Assembly (NCBI RefSeq): GCF_022376445.1
Contig: NW_025955161.1
Span: 1-64,000 of the forward strand
Direction of reading: 5' to 3'
Length of the DNA: 64,000 nucleotides
Origin: Fomitopsis serialis
Taxonomy: Eukaryota > Basidiomycota > Agaricomycetes > Polyporales > Fomitopsidaceae
The notes under the pieces are model-generated. The model was given only the letters and a program-made list of their open reading frames with translations. It searched no databases and had not been told where the DNA came from. Position numbers and translations under genes: made by a program. Below are positions 58,750-64,000 of this stretch, one piece after another. Each line of letters starts with the position of its first letter. The first letter of the stretch is position 1.

Positions 58750-59501
58750 TCGATCGACAGATACGCGACAATGTAAGGTTAGGTTAGGGAGACGGGAGAT
58801 AGCAGTGAAGCCACAACGCTCAAGGTAACACGTGCTTGTTATACTTGCACGCAATCTCACCGATCAGTGGCCCAATCAAGAATCGTGAGACATTTACAAG
58901 CCACACTCTGATCTCCAGTTTCGACCTTCACAGAGATCGACCGAAAGCTGTCGTATCACTTGCAAAGGATGCAGGGCGTCGTTCTGTATCGCACTGTGTA
59001 ATAACAACAATTATAGCGACCCTAGTCGACCTCAGCCCAATTGGCGCTTGCGAACGACCACGTAATTGAACTCGTCCGGTACAGTACAATATACTGTATA
59101 GGTCCAATCACGGTATCCATTTACGACCGGGTTGTTCATAAACAAACTGCGACACATCGCCGGTCTGTGATTACGATGGTAGCACATTTCAGCGTATAGG
59201 TTATCGCTGCAACTAGCACAAGTTACGAACCATGTCACCGTGTCGTTCGGATGTTGACGAGCGTACCGTCGATCCATTTGCTGAAATTATCTGCCAATAT
59301 ATCAACGTGAGATGGCGCTCGAGAGCAGACAAACGACCAAAGACACGCGTAAGGCCACTTCCATTTGCCTTCAACTCGAAACACCCACGCAAGACGGGAA
59401 TCGACGCCACGACAGGGATACTCACCGACCTCGTTTCATCACTGACGCCTACCCTTCAGCAGAGACGAACAGTCAGCTACCACTTTCGCAATGATATGTC
59501 T
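58750..59501. other. Spacer with a candidate small minus-strand gene
   Basis: At 59032-59277 (minus) a frame reads TVTWFVTCASCSDNLYAEMC and GYRDWTYTVYCTVPDEFNYV before a stop. An adjoining frame upstream has RVEGKWKWPYACLWSFVC and ILADNFSKWIDGTL. The aromatic- and Cys-containing composition looks coding, but I could not fix the junction or start. Confidence 0.32.
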
Positions 59502-61237
59502 TCATTGTCTCACCTTTATCGTCGACGGCTTTTGCGCGATCCGCCCTGCCCGCGAGCCGCCCGACGAGAACTTGATGCCACTCGCGACGCGGGGGGGGCG
59601 CCTCGGTCCAGGCTCAGCCTCCAGGGGACTTGGTCCAGGTTCAGGCCTGCCATCTTGGCGCAACTCTTGCTGCCGTAACTTGTTAACGGCTAGCTGGTGC
59701 GAGAGCCAGTCGTGCTGCTTCTGTAGCTGGTCCATCTCTCCTGTGAGCTGGGACTGCTTCGTTTCGAGCAATCCGATGAACTTCTTCACGCGCTCGACCT
59801 GATCACCGCGTGTCATCCCAGTCGTTGCGTGTGACTTGGTGACGTCAAAATGGCCGTCAGGAAAAGTGTTGTCTTCGAAGGTAACGTTACCGAGCACGAA
59901 CAACTCGGTGTGTGTTGCCGATGACACTCGATGCATCTCCTCACCATATCCAGGGTCGGAAACAATCGCAGAGGCTGACGCCATCGAGCGAACCGACCTA
60001 CGACCGTCACCGACAACGCTCCGGGCGACCTCTGCCTTGGCTTGCTTCCTACGAGGGGCATCATCCTTTGAGCCCGTGATTTCATGCTTAGAGGGTTCAA
60101 TCTTCGCGGGCCCCGTCGGGTCAATCTTGGTCGGAGTCGTCTCACCGTCATCGACGCTGTTCGCGCTAGCTACTCCGCTGGAACGCGTCGCTCTCGGAAT
60201 TTGCCTGGGTTTTGTGTGCGTAGAGGAAGTGCGCGGCTCAGATCTGTCACCACGGCCATCCCGCTCCACGAGCGCAGCGTCACGCATTCCCGTACTTTTG
60301 GACGGAATCGCTAGGTTAAGCGCGCATAGTCAGCTCGCAGCGTCGTTGCTAGTGATACGGTACGATGCTTACCCTTGCTCTGGGTACCGTTCAGGGAATA
60401 CCCGTTGAAGTAGCAGCCATTCCCCGTGTTCCTGCATATGCTGCAAGTTAAGTTCCCCTTTTTGATGGTGCACTTCCTGACAGCCCGCGTTGCCGCGCGG
60501 CAGCGGTCGCACTGTACAGCATAGTTTGACTGTCAATGAATAAAATCGTGCAGCAGTTGCACAAATACCTTCATGAAAATCTTGCGGTAACGCTCGGCAT
60601 CCCTTCTGATGTCCTCCTTTGCTGACCGCGCACGCATTGCGGGCCGTTTGGTTGAGCGCGACTGCGACGCTGGGAGAGCCGACTCATGGCCGTCTTCCAC
60701 CATCTTGTTCTCCTCGTCGTCCTCCTCACTTCCATCTGACCCGTCGCCATGCACGTCACTGACAAATTTCCCGTTATATTCGCCATCCTCGCTGCCATCC
60801 TGATTGCCGTCCATCTCGTCGTCGACCTCTGCAACGGCGTCACTCGCGTCCCATGATGCAGAACTAGGCCAGCGGCTGTCGCCACCCTCGAGGAGCTCGG
60901 GCCAATGGATCTTGACCCACGTTCGCCCATCATTGTGGCAACGCTTGCCCTTCACGAGCTTTGACAACCTGTTGAGCCGGAGAGTGATCCAGGGCGGCTC
61001 GGCCATACGCCCCGACGTGTAGCCGTGGCGTTTCCCAAATTCAAGCTGTCGACACATCGTAAGCAAGCAGATCATGATCCGTAGTGAATCAACTACCAGT
61101 AAGTCATAGAGCTGTTCAAGTACTTGCATAGCCATGGACGCAATGCTGAAGTCCTGCTTTTCCGAAACTTTGAACCAGGCCTCGATGAGGGCTAACGCGC
61201 CGTCGTCATCACCACTGCTACTCGGAGCCCGCGACAT
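59502..61237 (-). CDS. Class I array protein: WPELL domain, Zn2Cys6-like cluster, coiled coil
   Basis: The start is ATG 61237, MSRAPSSSGDDDGALALIEA, and exon 1 ends QLYDLLV. Exon 2 contains PPWITLRLNRLSKLVKGK and IHWPELLEGGDSRWP, a strongly acidic linker and a basic helix ending ERYRKIFMK. The cluster exon (about 60388-60515) encodes CDRCRAATRAVRKC and CSICRNTGNGC, then YFNGYSLNGTQ. The last exon has APRRKQAKAEVAR (nuclear-signal-like) and the coiled coil LETKQSQLTGEMDQLQKQHD, then a Pro/Gly/Arg-rich tail. It stops at 59502. The N-terminal domain is closest to the cluster-less gene at 54990-55880. Confidence 0.74.
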
Positions 61238-61725
61238 ATAAAACGCGACGCGTGGGCGGAAGGAGGCCTGGCTGGTATAATCAGTAGATGAGAGAGCGTG
61301 GAAAGGCCACGCATGCATTGGACATCTCCGCGTCGTCTTTGCCTCGTGATCAACATCAAACGCGCGTCTCGCTTGTCGGACAAGGATTAAACGCCATCAC
61401 GGCACCCTGAGGCACACAAGTGATGCTCAGCAATGTACCTGCGCAAGCCGCGATCGGGTTCCATTCGTATTGTTCTCACACGATACGACCAGTACATACG
61501 GTCTCAGTCGAATTCGAGTCCAGACGATTCCAGGGCGCGGCTTCTTGACACCTCGTTTGAATTTGCTGCTCCATTGACTCATGGCTAGTCCGACCACGCT
61601 CGCGACATTGCTCGATTAATCAGTTCGTACACGTCGTTCAGTAATATTACACGCATACACACGCACAGTCTAGCTGCCCTCGACCACCCCGCATAATATC
61701 AGTGTACTTCGTCGCCCCCATCATG
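61238..61725. other. Spacer, no gene seen
   Basis: Short frames only. Confidence 0.5.
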
Positions 61726-63382
61726 TCACCTCCTCTCCTGACCCGACTTCAGGGCCTCGAGCTGTGCGAGTGCTTGTGCCCTATCCGCCTGTGCCCCTGC
61801 GACCTTCTCCTCCAGGTGTGCCTTCGTCTGCTCCGTTTTTGCCACCAAATCTTTTGCCGCGACCAGGGCCTCTCGATGCTGCGCGACGAGTGCCCGGAGG
61901 GCGTCCACCTTGTCAGCATCCACCTGGGGCGCCTGGTTCATTGGTACCTCCGCCGCAACGTCCAAAGGTGTGTACCTCCTTTCACGAGAGGAGTTCCATC
62001 CGGGCTCGGACATCAGTTCTTCCATTGACCGGTATTGATCGCGGTCAATGTCCACGTATGGTATGACGACCTCGACTTCTCGCAGCAGAGTGCGTGGTAC
62101 CTTGTTCTTTGTCGACGCGTCGTCCGACAACGCTTCGGCTGGGTCATCATCGAATTGTGCGCGGCGCTTCCCGAGCGCGTTTGCCCCGCGCTTTGGCTCA
62201 GGAGTACCCGCGGTAGACTGTGACCTCCGAGCCGCGGACGAGACGGACGAGGCGGACGTTCGAGGGACATGCTCCGCGTCGTCTTTATCGCCCGTCCCCG
62301 TTCCACTAGTGTGCTCTGCAGATTCTAAAGTATCATTGGCGTTGTTCATCAGGCTATTGATACGACGACACTCACTGCTGACATATCCGCTCAGTGAACG
62401 GTTGTCGAAGAAGCATCCTTTTCGCCTCTTCTTGCACTCCTCGCATTTGGCGCTACCTTCCAGCACGACGCACGGACGCGCAACATTCACTGCAGACTTG
62501 CAGTAGTCACACTGTTGCAAACGTTGTCATCATCATATTTTGGATGCTTCCATGCAAAAGCGCACCTTTTGTCCCGCTCGCAGCCGATCTCGCGCGTACT
62601 CAGCAATTGGCTCTCTCGAGCCCGCAGTGTTGTCCGCCCTTCCCTTTCCCTTGGGACGGGAAGCGCCCTTATTCATGCCTACCGCGCGTCGGGTAACATC
62701 TTCGGTAGGGAGCTTCCCGCTTGCAGTCGCTACTGGCTGCGCTTCGGCCTTTGGAAGGGAATCCTTCTGCGCCCTGAACGCGCAGATGCTGCCAGTCAGA
62801 ATCACTCCCTGGTGATGGAATTACTGGACGTACCTCTCAGTCGCTTGAGCCAAGAGATCGGTCACTGATTCTGTGCAATGTTTTAGTCATCATTTTCTCA
62901 ATATTAATACTCGGTTTCACTCACGTATGTCCGCTTGATCAAATTCGAACCGTCTGGGAACCGAAGGTAGCGGGTTGGCGGGCGTCATCAAGTTTGACCA
63001 ATGGTTGGCGATCCAGTCCGCAACCGTAGGATCGACGCGCTCTTTTGTGGTGACCAGTATCTTCGATAAGCCTTCGATAGTCTCCGATACATTCTCCTTG
63101 TCGCCCTTGGCCTTCCAGCTTCCCTGAGGCCCCGTATACAGATTTTCATTGGCACCGTATTGGATCTGCGACAGCGACGGTCATTCGACAATCGTTTGTA
63201 GGTGTGGTCTTACTTACCACTGCGTCCCGTAGAAATCGCAGACAATTCACCTGATCTGTTCGCGGGCGGTTCTGAAGGCCTCTCAAATGGAGGAGCTTTA
63301 ATACATTGCGAAGATGGGCAACATGGGGACGTGGCGCCGAAGTCGCCGTCTGGCTTGATGCGGTTATCCTTCTTGGTGCCAT
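61726..63382 (-). CDS. Class I (subtype b) array protein with basic Zn2Cys6-like cluster
   Basis: The start is ATG 63382, MAPRRITASSQTATSAPRPH, and exon 1 ends CLRFLRDAVV. Exon 2 has YGANENLYTGPQGSW, ANHWSNLMTPANPLP and RRFEFDQADI. Two further exons lead to AEYARDRLRAGQK. The cluster (about 62410-62515) reads CDYCKSAVNVARPC and CEECKKRRKGCFF, followed by DNRSLSGYVSS. The last exon has GKRRAQFDDDPAEA, DQYRSMEELM and a long coiled coil (LRALVAQHREALVAAKDLVA onward) to the stop at 61726. It is the sister of 31547-33143. A 7-bp tandem repeat (TTGAGCG) lies just upstream of the start near 63399-63420. Confidence 0.72.
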
Positions 63383-63745
63383 CACCTGTTGAACGATTGA
63401 GCGTTGAGCGTTGAGCGTTAGATGGGGGATCGTACGGGTCCGATGTCGAACAAGCGCGACAGAGTAAGAACGCGACTTACTAGGCGCCCATGGGCCACGT
63501 CCCCACGGGCAGTGATCTCCGCTACAATCTTCGGCGTCCCGAATCGTGTGGCGTCGACTTCGCCCCACTGTTTCTGCAGTCCCATCTCATGTTCTGGCGA
63601 GGTCTGTGCAGATTAAATGAAAGGTATCACTCCATCCTTGCGTGTCGCATGAGTATACATTGTCGGTACATAATAATAGTGTCGACATTAGTACTGTCCG
63701 GGTCAAACATATCCAAGCACTGGAGATCCTCGTCAGTCCATAACA
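63383..63745. other. Spacer, no gene seen
   Basis: Upstream region of the previous gene, including the (TTGAGCG)n run. Confidence 0.5.
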
Positions 63746-64000
63746 TTAATCAGTGATGTCATAAACAGCCAACAATTCCTCGCATTTACGAAGCTCCTCG
63801 CTAATGCGCCGTTCATTTTCCTTGGCGGCGGTGAGCTCCGCGTTGGTGTCGTTGAGTAGCGACTGATATAGCTGCAACACACCGGTGTGCGTCTCAATCA
63901 ACCGCTTCACCGTCGCCTCGGTGCCATGGATGTTGTCCGTCGGGATGCGGGTTATAGAGCGCATTCCAGGCTGGTAGGAAGGTGGGACTACTCGTCGTTT
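63746..64000 (-). CDS. Array protein, C-terminal part only (runs off the window)
   Basis: The frame is open from the window edge and ends at 63746. It encodes a basic start (KRRVVPPSYQPGMRS) and a coiled coil (NAELTAAKENERRISEELRK). The tail resembles that of 33753-34925 (KEKERRIEEDLLKLETQ), so it is probably a member of that subtype. The cluster and N-terminus, if present, lie beyond position 64000. Confidence 0.6.
   Translation of the reverse strand, partial: KRRVVPPSYQPGMRSITRIPTDNIHGTEATVKRLIETHTGVLQLYQSLLNDTNAELTAAKENERRISEELRKCEELLAVYDITD

Noticed and set aside
61702..62066. Plus-strand Leu/Pro-rich frames over the last class I gene
   Set aside because: Antisense of the coiled-coil exon.
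1..64000. tRNA or rRNA genes
   Set aside because: No cloverleaf-like A/B box pair or rRNA core sequence was recognised by eye; a dedicated scan (tRNAscan, Infernal) would be decisive.

Overview
The window looks like nuclear DNA of a basidiomycete fungus, probably an Agaricomycete. Genes are split by many short introns (about 45-65 bp, GTRNGY donors, CAG/TAG acceptors), coding DNA is moderately GC-rich, and the one confidently recognisable enzyme is an Hst3/Hst4-type sirtuin. No RNA gene or bacterial-type operon was recognised. All multi-exon models were spliced by hand from reading frames and splice signals, so internal exon edges are inferences.

Layout. (1) 1-1.2 kb is a C-rich tract carrying about ten regularly spaced short palindromes. 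Next come an 84-bp minisatellite (1.69-2.14 kb) and a perfect 89-bp-arm hairpin (2.45-2.63 kb). (2) 3.88-5.74 kb is one arm of a 1.86-kb, nearly identical inverted duplication whose partner lies at 46.48-48.34 kb. Each arm holds a small two- or three-exon gene and the 5' half of a second gene, whose 3' half diverges abruptly outside the arm. (3) 6.8-7.8 kb is a miniature LTR element (185-bp LTRs, TATCT target duplication). (4) 9.7-20.8 kb holds two very large, many-exon genes of unknown function in tandem. The first has a GQHR motif reminiscent of ParB/DGQHR proteins. (5) 21.3-44.0 kb and 55.0-64.0 kb are packed with 17 members of two related gene classes, apparently lineage-specific. Thirteen have an intact atypical Zn2Cys6-like cluster, C-x2-C-x8/9-C-x8/9-C-x2-C-x6-C, encoded on its own exon and followed by a basic/Ser-rich linker and a C-terminal coiled coil. 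Class I genes have a conserved WPELL-type N-terminal domain. Class II genes have a shorter N-terminal domain with a W...F motif and an exon-2 W...P motif. Some copies have lost the cluster or carry in-frame stops. (6) 50.9-52.6 kb is the sirtuin gene, followed by a possible membrane-protein gene, sitting between the two parts of the array.

Interpretation (inference). The window combines duplication by inversion, tandem paralog birth and death, small retroelements and palindromic repeats, as seen in fast-evolving accessory or subtelomere-like fungal DNA. The cluster plus basic patches plus coiled coil suggests nuclear, possibly dimeric DNA- or chromatin-binding proteins, but no function has been shown. 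The array is the best candidate here for an undescribed system.
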